A stretch of DNA of 64,000 nucleotides, taken from UBA7672 sp965229115 (GTDB taxonomy: Bacteria > Pseudomonadota > Alphaproteobacteria > Caulobacterales > Hyphomonadaceae). Of this stretch, positions 35,001 through 42,773 are shown piece by piece. The position numbers were made by a program, and so were the translations under genes. How positions within the stretch are numbered: position 1 is the first letter of the stretch; each line of letters starts with the position of its first letter. A model generated the notes under the pieces. The model was not told where the DNA came from. It did not search any database and was given only the letters and a program-made list of their open reading frames with translations. The stretch is taken from the NCBI GenBank assembly GCA_965229115.1, contig CBDDIR010000003.1:4030001-4094000 (forward strand), written 5' to 3'.

Positions 35001-35291
35001 GATGCCGGCATGCCGCTGGATGACGCCATCACCGAGGGCGCCATCGAGCGCTATCGGCCCGTGCTTATGACGGCGCTGGTCGCCGCTATCGGCTTCGTGC
35101 CCATGGCGTTGGCGACCGAGACGGGGGCCGAGGTGCAACGGCCACTAGCGACCGTCGTCATCGGGGGCTTGATTACCGCAACCGCCCTGACGCTGTTCGT
35201 TCTGCCGGCGATCTGCAAGCTCGTGCTCAAGCGCAAGCCAAAGCCGTCAGCAGATCCTGCCGTCGAACCTGCCCTGCAGCACGCGGAGTAG
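32052..35291 (+). CDS. czcA: CzcA-type heavy-metal RND pump (HME1), czc system 2
   Basis: Inner-membrane pump of 1079 residues. TM4 carries DFGLIVDGAVIIVEN with Asp426, Asp432 and Glu439, the acidic triad of Zn/Co/Cd HME1 pumps. Compared with system 1 it has an insertion of about 22 residues near 155-180 (PRDPKAGSTNDGKPGWQSDG...), which shifts the numbering. Downstream of its own adaptor by 33 bp and followed after 9 bp by a CDF gene, so efflux genes for cytosol and periplasm are probably co-transcribed. Confidence 0.96.
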   Translation: MIARILSLSVRARYLIVFATLLVAAFGVFNLIKLPIDAVPDITNKQVQINTTAPELAPLEIEKRVTFPVETALSGIPGLQSTRSLSRNGFSQVTAVFAENTDIYFARQQVTERLAQSRDSLPDGVQPMIGPITTGLGDIFMWTVEYAPRDPKAGSTNDGKPGWQSDGSFLTSEGERLTDDVSRGAYLRTVQDWIIRPQMRAIANVAGIDSIGGYEKQFVVEPDPAKLAAFGVSFSELATALESANLSVGANFLQRGGESFLIRADARVRTLDEIRRAVVANRQGVPVAVQDLAEVKVGGGLRTGAATKNGEEVVIGTAFMLTGANSRTVASDVGARLDQVAKSLPEGVQANVAYDRAKLVGATITTVEKNLAEGALFVIVILFVMLGNFRAAMITGMVIPLSMLMTAIGMNELHVSGNLMSLGALDFGLIVDGAVIIVENCLRRLSERQHHEGRLLTLQERLFEVTEASKEMIQPTVFGQAIIFLVYAPLLAFTGVEGKLFSPMAITVMLALAGAFILSLTFVPAMVAILISGKVSEKEVPMVRITKARYAPLLRAAVKAPIPVIGVGAAIFAVAAFLFTTLGQEFTPQLDEKDLAVQALRIPSTSLDQSIDMQKRVEHAVKALPEVERVMSKTGTAEVAADPMPVNISDGFVIVKPKEEWPDKSMTKEQLVAKIEKAISGEVGNQFEFSQPIELRFNELISGVRSDVAVKLYGDDLDALGPVAGQIATTLQSISGSADVKVEQTQGFPVLDVRFNRDAIARYGLTIEEVADAVASALGGREAGLVFEGDRRFEIVVRVSDILRNNVDAIGALPVMLPAVDGQPRLSVPLRALAEFSFTEGLNQISRENGKRRVVIQANIRGRDLGSFVTEAQAKVAQVKLPSGAYIQWGGQFENLQAATARLSIVVPICFALILVLLYMALGGIAPALAVFSAVPLALAGGVFALVLRGLPFSISAAVGFIALSGVAVLNGLVMMTSIRKRLDAGMPLDDAITEGAIERYRPVLMTALVAAIGFVPMALATETGAEVQRPLATVVIGGLITATALTLFVLPAICKLVLKRKPKPSADPAVEPALQHAE

Positions 35292-35300
35292 GGAAGAGTC

Positions 35301-35903
35301 ATGAGAGCAGGAGGCAAAAGCGCGGAGACGGAAAGACAGAAGCGCACGCTTCTGATCGTCTTCGCGTTGAACCTCCTGCTGTTCATTACCTTGGGCATCG
35401 CTGGCCTGGTCGCAGACTCCAGCGCTCTGATTGCCAATGCGGTCGACAACCTATCGGATACGATCGTGTACGCGATCAGTTGGCTGGCCGTTGGCGGATC
35501 CGGTCAGCTGAAGCGAGGCGCGGCAAGGCTCTCCGGCGTCATGCTCGTGGTCTTTGCGATCGGTGTTCTTGTTGATGCACTCCGTCGACCATTCTTCGGT
35601 CCCGAACCAGTCGGCGTGACAATGATGGCGATGGCGACGTTTGCCGCTGTCGTAAACCTGATCTGCCTGTGGCTGCTGAAGCCACTCAAGACGGATGACG
35701 TAAACCTGCGTGCCGCGCAAACATTCAGCGTCAACGACTTCTTCTCGAACGGAGGCATCCTCATCGCGGGCGCACTCGTGATGTGGACCGGCTCTTGGAT
35801 TCCCGACGTTGTCGTCGGGTTGGTCGTGGCTGCCGTCGCAGTCTTTGGCGGCTTTGAAATTCTTCGCGATGCAAAACGTGAAAGCGAGCCATCCAATGGA
35901 TGA
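35301..35903 (+). CDS. Cation diffusion facilitator (CzcD-like)
   Basis: A 200-residue inner-membrane protein with about six helices. The CDF core motif is seen twice in modified form: ALIANAVDNLSDTIVYAISW (Asp-x3-Asp in helix 2) and TFSVNDFFSNGGILIAGALVMW (helix 5). There is no long C-terminal cytoplasmic domain, so it belongs to the short CDF forms. It would carry Zn/Cd/Co from cytosol to periplasm for the CzcCBA pump. The stop overlaps the next gene by 8 bp. Confidence 0.85.
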   Translation: MRAGGKSAETERQKRTLLIVFALNLLLFITLGIAGLVADSSALIANAVDNLSDTIVYAISWLAVGGSGQLKRGAARLSGVMLVVFAIGVLVDALRRPFFGPEPVGVTMMAMATFAAVVNLICLWLLKPLKTDDVNLRAAQTFSVNDFFSNGGILIAGALVMWTGSWIPDVVVGLVVAAVAVFGGFEILRDAKRESEPSNG

Positions 35904-37917
35904 TCACAAATCCCACAACCATGAAGCCAAGCCGCATGCAGAGGACGGCAGTCACAATCATGGCGGTCCGTTTGGCGAACGAAGTGAATTGATCTTCGCC
36001 ATCCTGTCAGTGGTCGCCCTCGCTATTGGCTGGATCGTTGAATCCCAGTGGTCGAAGGAAGCGGCCATTGTCTCCTATGTTGCCGCCTACTTCTTCGGTG
36101 GCAGCTTTGCGGTTCGCGAGGCCCTCGAAAACCTCAAGCGCGGCAAGTTCCAGATTGATACGCTGATGATTGCGGCGGCCATCGGCGCGGCCATTCTCGG
36201 CCACTGGTCTGAAGGCGCGCTGTTGCTGGCGCTCTTCAGTATCGGTCACGCCCTCGAAGGCTACGCGATGGGCCGCGCCAAGCGCGCGATCGAAGCGCTT
36301 GGCAAGCTGGCTCCCAAATTCGCATTGGTGAAGCGCGAGCGAGGGCCGGAGCAGGTTGCGATCGAGGCCTTGGTTGTCGGCGACATCGTGATTGTCAAAC
36401 CGAATGAGCGTCTGCCCGCCGACGGCCTGGTGACGACGGGGGAGACAAGTGTCGATCAGTCGCCTGTCACAGGCGAAAGTGTGCCGGTGGACAAGCGTCC
36501 CTTCAAAGGCGATGCATCGGCTGCGGACGCATTTGCCAAGGCAAGCGCCGACTCGAAGGTATTTGCTGGGACAATCAACGGTCCCGGCGCCATCGAGGTG
36601 CATGTTTCACGCCTGGCGCAGGAATCGACGCTCGCGCGTGTCGTAAAGCTTGTGGCGGAAGCTGAGTCGCAACGTTCGCCAACCCAGCAATTCACCGACA
36701 AGCTCGAACGGATCTTTGTTCCGTGCGTGCTTATCGGCGTGGCCCTGCTGATGCTTGCCTGGCTGGTCCTTGATGAGACGTTCCAGCAAAGCTTTTATCG
36801 CGCCATGGCCGTGTTGGTAGCGGCGAGCCCGTGTGCGCTGGCTATTTCAGTGCCCAGCGCTGTGCTGAGCGGCATCGCGCGGGCGGGTCGAGGCGGCGTT
36901 CTCATCAAGGGCGGCGGGCCGCTCGAAAACCTCGGCACCCTTAAAGCCATCGCTTTCGACAAGACCGGCACGCTGACCGAAGGCAAGCCGCGTCTAACTG
37001 ATGTTGTACCTCTCAATGGCGTCAGCGAGGTGGAGCTCCTGAGCTACGCCATCGCGATTGAGGAGTTGAGTGATCACCCGCTTGCGGCAGCGGTTGTCCG
37101 GGATGGTCTGGAACGTATTCCACTTAGCGACAGGCTTAAAGCAGAAGGCGTCGAAGGCATTACCGGCAAGGGCGTGAAAGGCAACGTCAACGGCCAAGCC
37201 GTCTGGATCGGCAAGCCCGGCATGTTCGACGGCAGCAATGGCCCCGCGATGCCCGACGATATCCGCCAGCAGGCGTTTGCCTTGGAGAGCAGCGGGCGGA
37301 CGGTAATGGTCGTCAGACGGGGTGACGCGTTCCTCGGCCTTCTTGGCCTGATGGATACGCCACGAGCCTCTGCACGCGATGTCGTGGCTCGCCTGAAGGC
37401 GCTGGGCATAGAACGCATGATCATGCTCACTGGCGACAACCAAAGCGTCGGTGACGCCATCGCCAAGGATGTCGGGTTGACCGACGCCAAGGGTGGCTTG
37501 ATGCCGGAGGATAAGGTTTCCGCGATCAAGGACCTCGTGAAGCAGCACGGGAAAGTCGCCATGCTGGGAGACGGCGTCAACGACGCTCCCGCGCTGGCAA
37601 ACGCAACTGTTGGTATAGCAATGGGCGCTGCTGGATCGGACGTGGCGCTTGAGACGGCGGATGTCGCTCTTATGGCCGACGACCTGGCCCATCTTCCGTT
37701 CGCTGTTGGGCTGAGCCGGAAGACCAGCGCCATTATCAAGCAGAACCTTTGGGTCAGCCTCGGCGTCGTGGCCGTCCTGATCCCATCGACCCTGCTTGGA
37801 CTTCAGATCGGCGCCGCGATCATCTTCCACGAGGGGTCAACCCTGATCGTGGTTGCGAACGCCCTGCGCCTGCTAGCCTACCGTGACCGCACAAGACCTG
37901 CCGGGGTCAGCGGATGA
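35896..37917 (+). CDS. P1B-4 heavy-metal ATPase (CoaT/CzcP-like)
   Basis: A 673-residue P-type ATPase. The N-terminus is His-rich (MDDHKSHNHEAKPHAEDGSHNHGG) and lacks CxxC domains. It has SPC (Ser311-Pro312-Cys313) in place of CPC, DKTG at Asp355, GDGVNDAPA, and HEGST at His645 in the last membrane region. SPC plus HEG(S/G)T is the hallmark of the P1B-4 class (Co, Zn, Cd or Fe), not of ZntA or Cu pumps. The start at 35896 overlaps the CDF gene by 8 bp; an in-frame ATG at 35809 lies inside that gene. Confidence 0.93.
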   Translation: MDDHKSHNHEAKPHAEDGSHNHGGPFGERSELIFAILSVVALAIGWIVESQWSKEAAIVSYVAAYFFGGSFAVREALENLKRGKFQIDTLMIAAAIGAAILGHWSEGALLLALFSIGHALEGYAMGRAKRAIEALGKLAPKFALVKRERGPEQVAIEALVVGDIVIVKPNERLPADGLVTTGETSVDQSPVTGESVPVDKRPFKGDASAADAFAKASADSKVFAGTINGPGAIEVHVSRLAQESTLARVVKLVAEAESQRSPTQQFTDKLERIFVPCVLIGVALLMLAWLVLDETFQQSFYRAMAVLVAASPCALAISVPSAVLSGIARAGRGGVLIKGGGPLENLGTLKAIAFDKTGTLTEGKPRLTDVVPLNGVSEVELLSYAIAIEELSDHPLAAAVVRDGLERIPLSDRLKAEGVEGITGKGVKGNVNGQAVWIGKPGMFDGSNGPAMPDDIRQQAFALESSGRTVMVVRRGDAFLGLLGLMDTPRASARDVVARLKALGIERMIMLTGDNQSVGDAIAKDVGLTDAKGGLMPEDKVSAIKDLVKQHGKVAMLGDGVNDAPALANATVGIAMGAAGSDVALETADVALMADDLAHLPFAVGLSRKTSAIIKQNLWVSLGVVAVLIPSTLLGLQIGAAIIFHEGSTLIVVANALRLLAYRDRTRPAGVSG

Positions 37918-38009
37918 CACGCACCCCCAAGAATGCGCAAGCGTGGTTAAACGCAAGCGCCGCAAGTCAGATGTCCTGCAATGTACCCCCAACCCATGCA
38001 GGACTCTGG

Positions 38010-38035
38010 GGAGACGCCGCTCGTGCGGCGTCTCC
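38010..38035. terminator. Perfect 11-bp-stem hairpin after the P1B-4 ATPase gene
   Basis: GGAGACGCCGC, TCGT loop, GCGGCGTCTCC, followed by a pyrimidine-rich stretch (TTCCATTCCCC). It lies 93 bp after the ATPase stop and probably terminates the czc 2 transcript. The remaining 290 bp before the SRPBCC gene shows no supported gene. Confidence 0.7.
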
Positions 38036-38206
38036 TTCCATTCCCCGTTCTATCCAACTCGCGTCGGCTCCAGGCTCCGTCCCCCCGCGGTCCTCGGCCG
38101 GCGTATGTCCTCGATCCTATCCGCCCATCGAGGACATGGGGGAGGCTGTGTCGAGCCTCCCCCGAGACGCATTATCTGACACCCCACTCGAGAGGAGGGG
38201 CTTCGC

Positions 38207-38701
38207 ATGAAAGAGCTGAGTGTCGAGATCATTTTGCCTGCACCCGTCGATCAGGTCTGGAAAGTGCTCACGAACTTTGATGATTACAGCTCCTGGAATC
38301 CCTACCTGTCCATGGAAGGGCAGCCAGTCAGCAACGGTCGCGTCAAAATTGCTTCGGTCGCGGTCGCGGGCAAATCATCGACGACTACTTACGCTGCGAT
38401 TTCCAAGCTCGTTCCGATGAGCGAACTTGAGCTGCGCAACGGTATCCCGTTCCTGACAGAGTCCGTCCGCTTTTTCAAACTGTCGCCTGTCGAGGATCGG
38501 ACGCTCCTGCGCCATGGCGTCCGATTCACGGGCGCGTTGGCTGGAAAGCGGCATTCGACCGAAGGCAAGGTGCGTCAGCTCCGCAACTACTACGATGCCT
38601 TTGGTAAGGCGCTTACCGATCGCCTGCTCGGACGCCGCCTCAGAAACCCGTCTGGCAACCGTCATGCGCGCCGTCGTCGTGAAGCACAGGGCGACAGATG
38701 A
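38207..38701 (+). CDS. SRPBCC (START-like) domain protein, paralogue of the one at 12 kb
   Basis: A 164-residue protein with the same fold as the 11967-12464 gene: VEIILPAPVDQVWKVLTNFDDYSSWNPYLSMEG at the start, strand region ELELRNGIPFLTESVRFFKLSP, and a C-terminal helix ending in a basic tail NPSGNRHARRRREAQGD. A ribosome site (GAGAGGAGG) precedes the ATG. Ligand unknown. It lies 40 bp before a Fur-family regulator gene, so the two may be co-transcribed. Confidence 0.8.
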   Translation: MKELSVEIILPAPVDQVWKVLTNFDDYSSWNPYLSMEGQPVSNGRVKIASVAVAGKSSTTTYAAISKLVPMSELELRNGIPFLTESVRFFKLSPVEDRTLLRHGVRFTGALAGKRHSTEGKVRQLRNYYDAFGKALTDRLLGRRLRNPSGNRHARRRREAQGDR

Positions 38702-38741
38702 GCCATCTAACGCAGTGGTTGGCGGCATTGGGGAAGTTGCC

Positions 38742-39200
38742 ATGATCCAGAAAAATGCAGCCAAAGGGGCCGCCGAGTTAAAAGAGGCTCTCATCGAGGC
38801 CGCTGATCTTTGCGAGAAGCGCGGAGGCTATCTGTCGCCTCATCGCAAGAAAGTCTTGTCGATTCTGTTGCAGGCGACAGGGGCTGTCAAAGCCTACGAC
38901 ATGCTCAGCCAATTGAAGGATGAAAAGACCGCCAAGCCACAGACGATTTATCGCGCTATCGATTTTCTCGTCGGGATTGGCCTGGTCCACCGCGTCGCCA
39001 GCCTGCATGCCTACGTGCCGTGTCAGCATTGGAGGCACGCACATACTGCGGCTCTGCTGGTTTGTAATGGGTGCGGGGCGATAACCGAATTAGATGCTCA
39101 GGATCTCATGACCACGCTGACGGGCGAAGCGGCAGATGTCGACTTCAAAGCTCGCGAGGCCGTGGTGGAAGTCCATGGGACCTGTCCTGGCTGTCGTTAG
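38742..39200 (+). CDS. Fur-family regulator (Zur-like)
   Basis: A 152-residue repressor. The winged-helix part is KRGGYLSPHRKKVLSILLQATGAVKAYDMLSQL with PQTIYRAIDFLVGIGLVHRV, and the metal part carries HWRHAHTAALLVCNGCGAI and a C-terminal CPGC; two CxxC pairs form the structural Zn site. SLHAYVPCQHWRHAH is closer to Zur than to iron-type Fur. A longer frame from 38514 overlaps the SRPBCC gene and is rejected. It may control one of the zinc systems here; its operator was not recognised. Confidence 0.88.
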   Translation: MIQKNAAKGAAELKEALIEAADLCEKRGGYLSPHRKKVLSILLQATGAVKAYDMLSQLKDEKTAKPQTIYRAIDFLVGIGLVHRVASLHAYVPCQHWRHAHTAALLVCNGCGAITELDAQDLMTTLTGEAADVDFKAREAVVEVHGTCPGCR

Positions 39201-39240
39201 ACAATATCCACCAACTTGGACAAACGAACTGGAGCCACAT

Positions 39241-39588
39241 ATGCCTCTGCTTCTCTGCCCCAACGATAATAACCAGATGCTCAAAATTGAGCGGAGCGGG
39301 GTCGAGATTGACATCTGTCCGACCTGCAATGGCGTCTGGCTCGACCGCGGTGAACTCAACAAGCTGCTTGCGGCCGAGAAGGAGGATGCAAGCGAGTCAG
39401 CCAAGGCTGAGGACCGCTTCCAGGACGAAGTCCAAAGTTTCGGTCGCGATCCAGATGGATGGAAGAAGAGCCATAAGTACGATCATGACAAGAAGCGGTA
39501 TCGTTACGATGGGGACGACGAAGGCGACGACCACCACGGTCGCCCTGGACGAAAGAAAAGGTTCAGCTTGATGGATTTTTTCGACTGA
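39241..39588 (+). CDS. TFIIB-type zinc-ribbon protein
   Basis: A 115-residue protein. N-terminal zinc ribbon: LCPNDNNQMLKIERSGVEIDICPTCNGVWLDRGELNKLL, the zf-TFIIB family signature with one Cys position replaced (LCPND instead of CPxC). The rest is charged, with Asp/His/Lys-rich segments (KYDHDKKRYRYDGDDEGDDHH) and an end LMDFFD typical of the family. The family is widespread and of unknown function; it follows the Zur-like gene by 40 bp. Confidence 0.85.
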   Translation: MPLLLCPNDNNQMLKIERSGVEIDICPTCNGVWLDRGELNKLLAAEKEDASESAKAEDRFQDEVQSFGRDPDGWKKSHKYDHDKKRYRYDGDDEGDDHHGRPGRKKRFSLMDFFD

Positions 39589-39596
39589 AGATTGCG

Positions 39597-40133
39597 ATGA
39601 CGCGGCTATGGGGTCTGTCAGAATGGCTATCGCGAAAGCAACGAGCGAAATCGCTAACGCAGTCGGCCGATGCGAAAGAGGGTTGCGTAGATATTCCTCA
39701 ACTCGCGCCAACACCTGATCAGCAAAGTCAGTGTCAATATACGATCGGCACTTTAGCAGACGCCATCGGCATCCAGGGCAAGGCGGTCGTTTATTATGAG
39801 CGGATCGGGCTTTTGCCAAAGCCGCCTCGCACGAGCGGAAACTATCGCGCCTACACCACGCGGGACGTCGCGCGCATCAAGTTCATACGGCGTGCGCGAG
39901 ACCTCGGCTTTTCGCTGGAACAGGTGCGCATTCTACTTCAACTGGCAGACGGTGAGGGCAATGATCCTAACGCGCTAAGCGCCAGCGCGCGCGATCAGCT
40001 GGCCGATGTCAATCAGCGGATCACGCATCTCAACGCTTTGCGACGAGGTCTGAATGACCTCATCGCAAAGTGCGATCAGGGCGAAGTCTTGGACACGCAA
40101 ATCATCAAGGCACTGTCGTCGCGTCCACGCTGA
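39597..40133 (+). CDS. MerR-family transcriptional regulator with N-terminal extension
   Basis: A 178-residue regulator. The MerR DNA-binding domain begins only at about residue 48 (YTIGTLADAIGIQGKAVVYYERIGLLPKPPRTSGNYRAYTTRDVARIKFIRRARDLGFSLEQVRILLQLADG), followed by a coiled coil. The first 47 residues are an extension without known domain; no better start was found. The C-terminus lacks the Cys pair of CueR/MerR, so the inducer is unclear. The closest relative in the window is the MerR at 44809-45213. Confidence 0.85.
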   Translation: MTRLWGLSEWLSRKQRAKSLTQSADAKEGCVDIPQLAPTPDQQSQCQYTIGTLADAIGIQGKAVVYYERIGLLPKPPRTSGNYRAYTTRDVARIKFIRRARDLGFSLEQVRILLQLADGEGNDPNALSASARDQLADVNQRITHLNALRRGLNDLIAKCDQGEVLDTQIIKALSSRPR

Positions 40134-40217
40134 AGGTCATCGCTGCCAACCGTCCAGCGCATCGCGCAAAAGGTTCGCCAGATGCCTAGTGCCAAGCCAA
40201 GCCTGTTGAGTCTCGCA

Positions 40218-40920
40218 TTACTCATCTAGGAACTCTTCCTCGCCGACGGGACTTGCCGAATCCGGTTCCTGATAGCGTGAGTTGCTCATCTCGCGATCGA
40301 CTGGCCACATCGTCATCAGCTCGGGCGGGTAGGGCTGCAGCAATGCCTTCAAATCCCCAGCCGACGCGGGGGTCTCGCCGAGCCAGGCTGAGTATCCTGA
40401 CTCGTCGAGAATGACCGGCATTCGATCGTGGATGAGCGCGACCAATGCATTCGCAGGGCAGGTGATAACGCACAAGGTTCGGCGCCAAAGTCCCGTTGCC
40501 TGGTCTTTCCAGTTTTCCCAAAGGCCAGCTACTGCAAAGGGCCGCCGGTCACGTCGCGCCAGAGCATGCGGCTGTTTGTGTCCAGGCTTGTCGCCCTTCC
40601 ACTCATAGAAGGCGTCGATCGGAACGAGACAGCGCCGATCCCGAAAAGCCGCGCGAAAGCTTGGAAGCTTATCAACTGTCTCCGCCTTCGCGTTGATCGG
40701 CTTGTAAGCAGACTTGGGATCCTTCTCCCATGACGGCAGTATTCCCCACCCAAGCATGTCGATCTCGCGCTTGCCTGTTTCCGGATTCCTGCGAATGACC
40801 ATGAACTGCTGGGAGGGCGAAACCATTGTACCGCAGTTCTGCATTGGGAATGTTTGGCTCGCAGCCAAAGTAAGCCGCAATCTCGGCTGGGCTCGATACC
40901 TGCAGAATGCGGCCGCACAT
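40218..40920 (-). pseudogene. SRAP/YedK (HMCES-like) gene broken by a +1 frameshift
   Basis: SOS-response-associated peptidase family, which crosslinks to abasic sites in ssDNA through Cys2. The minus strand starts at 40920 with MCGRILQVSSPAEIAAYFG ... AELRYN and then shifts frame; the rest (VSPSQQFMVIRRNPETGKRE ... AKAETVDKLPSFRAAFRDRRCLVPIDAFYEWK ... VDREMSN) continues in another frame to 40218. Removing one base of the CC pair at 40823-40824 restores the family sequence. As written, the catalytic Cys and the core are in different frames. A sequencing error is possible. Confidence 0.85.
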
Positions 40921-41089
40921 GATGACCCCGCAGACAATTTAGGCGACCGCTGGAGTATGTCAAAGAGTGAAAGCGCCCCCGGACACGCACCGCTAGCATT
41001 TACAGGCTTGCCAGCCCTGAAGGGAACGAGACTGAGCAGCTACACGGTATCGCTCGCGTATGATATTCTTGATTGGAGGGGGAGCTGAC

Positions 41090-41467
41090 ATGAGATCGTT
41101 TGCGGCAGGGGTACTGCTTGTCTTGGTGTCGCCAGCCGTGGCGCAAAACCTGTCCCGCTCTCAACCTGTGGAACTCGCCTGCGCAGGCGAAATCCAGAAC
41201 TTCGCCCAACCCGAACTCACGCGACCCGCGAACGACATCTATGTGCGAATTGAGGAGCAGAGCGTCAGGGTTGTCGGCGATATCCTGTCCGGTGAATTCC
41301 CGATCGCACTCGAAAATGAAAGCGTCCTAGTATTCTCCAAGCCGCCATTGCTGGGCAATCTTTATCGGTACAGCGGAGAGATTTCGATTTCCGACAGGCC
41401 GGCCGACGAGAACAAGGTGAGGTGGATGTTCACTGGCAAGTGCTCAAAGCCCAAGCCGCTGTTTTGA
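41090..41467 (+). CDS. Hypothetical secreted protein
   Basis: A 125-residue protein with a signal peptide (MRSFAAGVLLVLVSPAVAQ) and a predicted small beta-rich mature part with two Cys (LACAGEIQNF and FTGKCSKP) that may pair. A GGAGGGGGAG site precedes the ATG at 41090; an upstream ATG at 41060 is less likely. No family recognised and no neighbours in operon distance. Confidence 0.6.
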   Translation: MRSFAAGVLLVLVSPAVAQNLSRSQPVELACAGEIQNFAQPELTRPANDIYVRIEEQSVRVVGDILSGEFPIALENESVLVFSKPPLLGNLYRYSGEISISDRPADENKVRWMFTGKCSKPKPLF

Positions 41468-41622
41468 GGCACTGTTTGAGTGTCGCGTGCGCAAGCATCA
41501 CAATCGCCATGTTGCCCGGAATTGTACATCAGCATGTCATGCCGTGGTCGTAGGCGCGCAGACAACTGAAGCCGAAAGCACTGCGGCCGCGTCGAACTCG
41601 CGGCTGAGTCAGTTTTTGTGTC

Positions 41623-42723
41623 CTAGTCGCGATCCCATCCCCCGCGACCATCACAATGGTTGCAGCCCCTCCAGCTGCTGTCCTCCATGTCGCCATTGTT
41701 GAAGTCGTTGCACCAACCGCAGGCTTCGAGATAATCGCTAAGGTGCAAGCAGGAAGCGCACAGGAACTTCTCCCGGTACGAAACGACGGTGTGATATCCG
41801 TCGCAGAATGAACAGTTCGCCGGCGTCTGCATGTCGACGTAGTTGTCGGGCGTGGCTGGATCATCATCGATTATATCAGCAACTTCCTCTTGCGAGAATT
41901 TTGACTGGCAGTGCGGACAGGTGACGCCGTCGTCGCCTTCACAGGTCATCTTCGTCTGGCAGTAGGTGCAATCGATTTCGATCCATCGCGATGTGCCGTG
42001 GCAAACCAGGCATTTGCACTCGAACAGCGAACCTACAAGGGTTTCCAACCTAGCGGCGTCGAACGAGCATAATGTGCATCCAACAAACGTGGCGCCCTCC
42101 GACTTCTGTTTCGCAATTTCGTCGGTGAGACTTTCAAACCGCGTGCGAAGATATTCGCGATGCTGTGCAAACTCCTTGTCGAGGTCGGCGAAGAACTTTT
42201 CATATTTCGAGAAGACACCCGCCCACTGAACGCGCACCAGACCTAGGAGGCCGTGCCAGGCCTTTAGCTGCTCAATTGCAATCGTCTCACGCGCCTCATG
42301 CGTGTCGATATGCTGGTAGAAGTGCACAAGCTTGTTCCGGTGTTTGCGGATGTCGTCGAAGCTCTGCTTTGTGCGGTCTGGAACCGGCGAGCCGACTACA
42401 CGGTGCAGCCGCTTGCAGGCTTCCTCGAAGCCGACAGAAACAAAGTCACCCTTCTTGAAGGCGACCAGGTCGGCGTCCTTTGTAACAACGAGGCTCCAGT
42501 GCTCCGCCATCAGGCGGGCTTTAAGCACCAGCTCGACCGCAGTGTAAAAAGCGATCACGGAGTGCTTGAGCCGTTTTTCGAATTCCTCGGTCGCCAAGGC
42601 CAGGAAGTCGATGGCATTGGCGACAAGTTCGTCCAGAGGTGTGGGGGAGGGAGGCGCCTTCGCGGTCGCCCGCTTCCGGGACTTTTTGCCGTTTGGACTG
42701 GAGGCGTCAGAGACTTTTGACAT
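41623..42723 (-). CDS. HEPN-like domain protein with C-terminal zinc ribbons
   Basis: A 366-residue protein of two parts. The N-terminal part has a long helix LKHSVIAFYTAVELVLKARL and the motif R129-x4-H134 (RNKLVHF), the arrangement of HEPN domains, many of which are RNases. After a coiled-coil region (about 170-215) come at least five CxxC pairs (CKCLVC, CTYC, CPHC, CSFC/CASC, CGWC, CNHC), indicating tandem zinc ribbons. The start at 42723 is chosen because the frame upstream to 42828 runs into the next gene. HEPN function is inferred; the protein family is not named. Confidence 0.65.
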   Translation of the reverse strand: MSKVSDASSPNGKKSRKRATAKAPPSPTPLDELVANAIDFLALATEEFEKRLKHSVIAFYTAVELVLKARLMAEHWSLVVTKDADLVAFKKGDFVSVGFEEACKRLHRVVGSPVPDRTKQSFDDIRKHRNKLVHFYQHIDTHEARETIAIEQLKAWHGLLGLVRVQWAGVFSKYEKFFADLDKEFAQHREYLRTRFESLTDEIAKQKSEGATFVGCTLCSFDAARLETLVGSLFECKCLVCHGTSRWIEIDCTYCQTKMTCEGDDGVTCPHCQSKFSQEEVADIIDDDPATPDNYVDMQTPANCSFCDGYHTVVSYREKFLCASCLHLSDYLEACGWCNDFNNGDMEDSSWRGCNHCDGRGGWDRD

Positions 42724-42773
42724 GCGGGGATGCGTTCCAATTCGGCCGATCTCTACGCGCTTTGGCTTCGGTT

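Noticed and set aside
37914..38210. 98-residue open frame after the P1B-4 ATPase
   Set aside because: Crosses the terminator hairpin and has no recognisable features.
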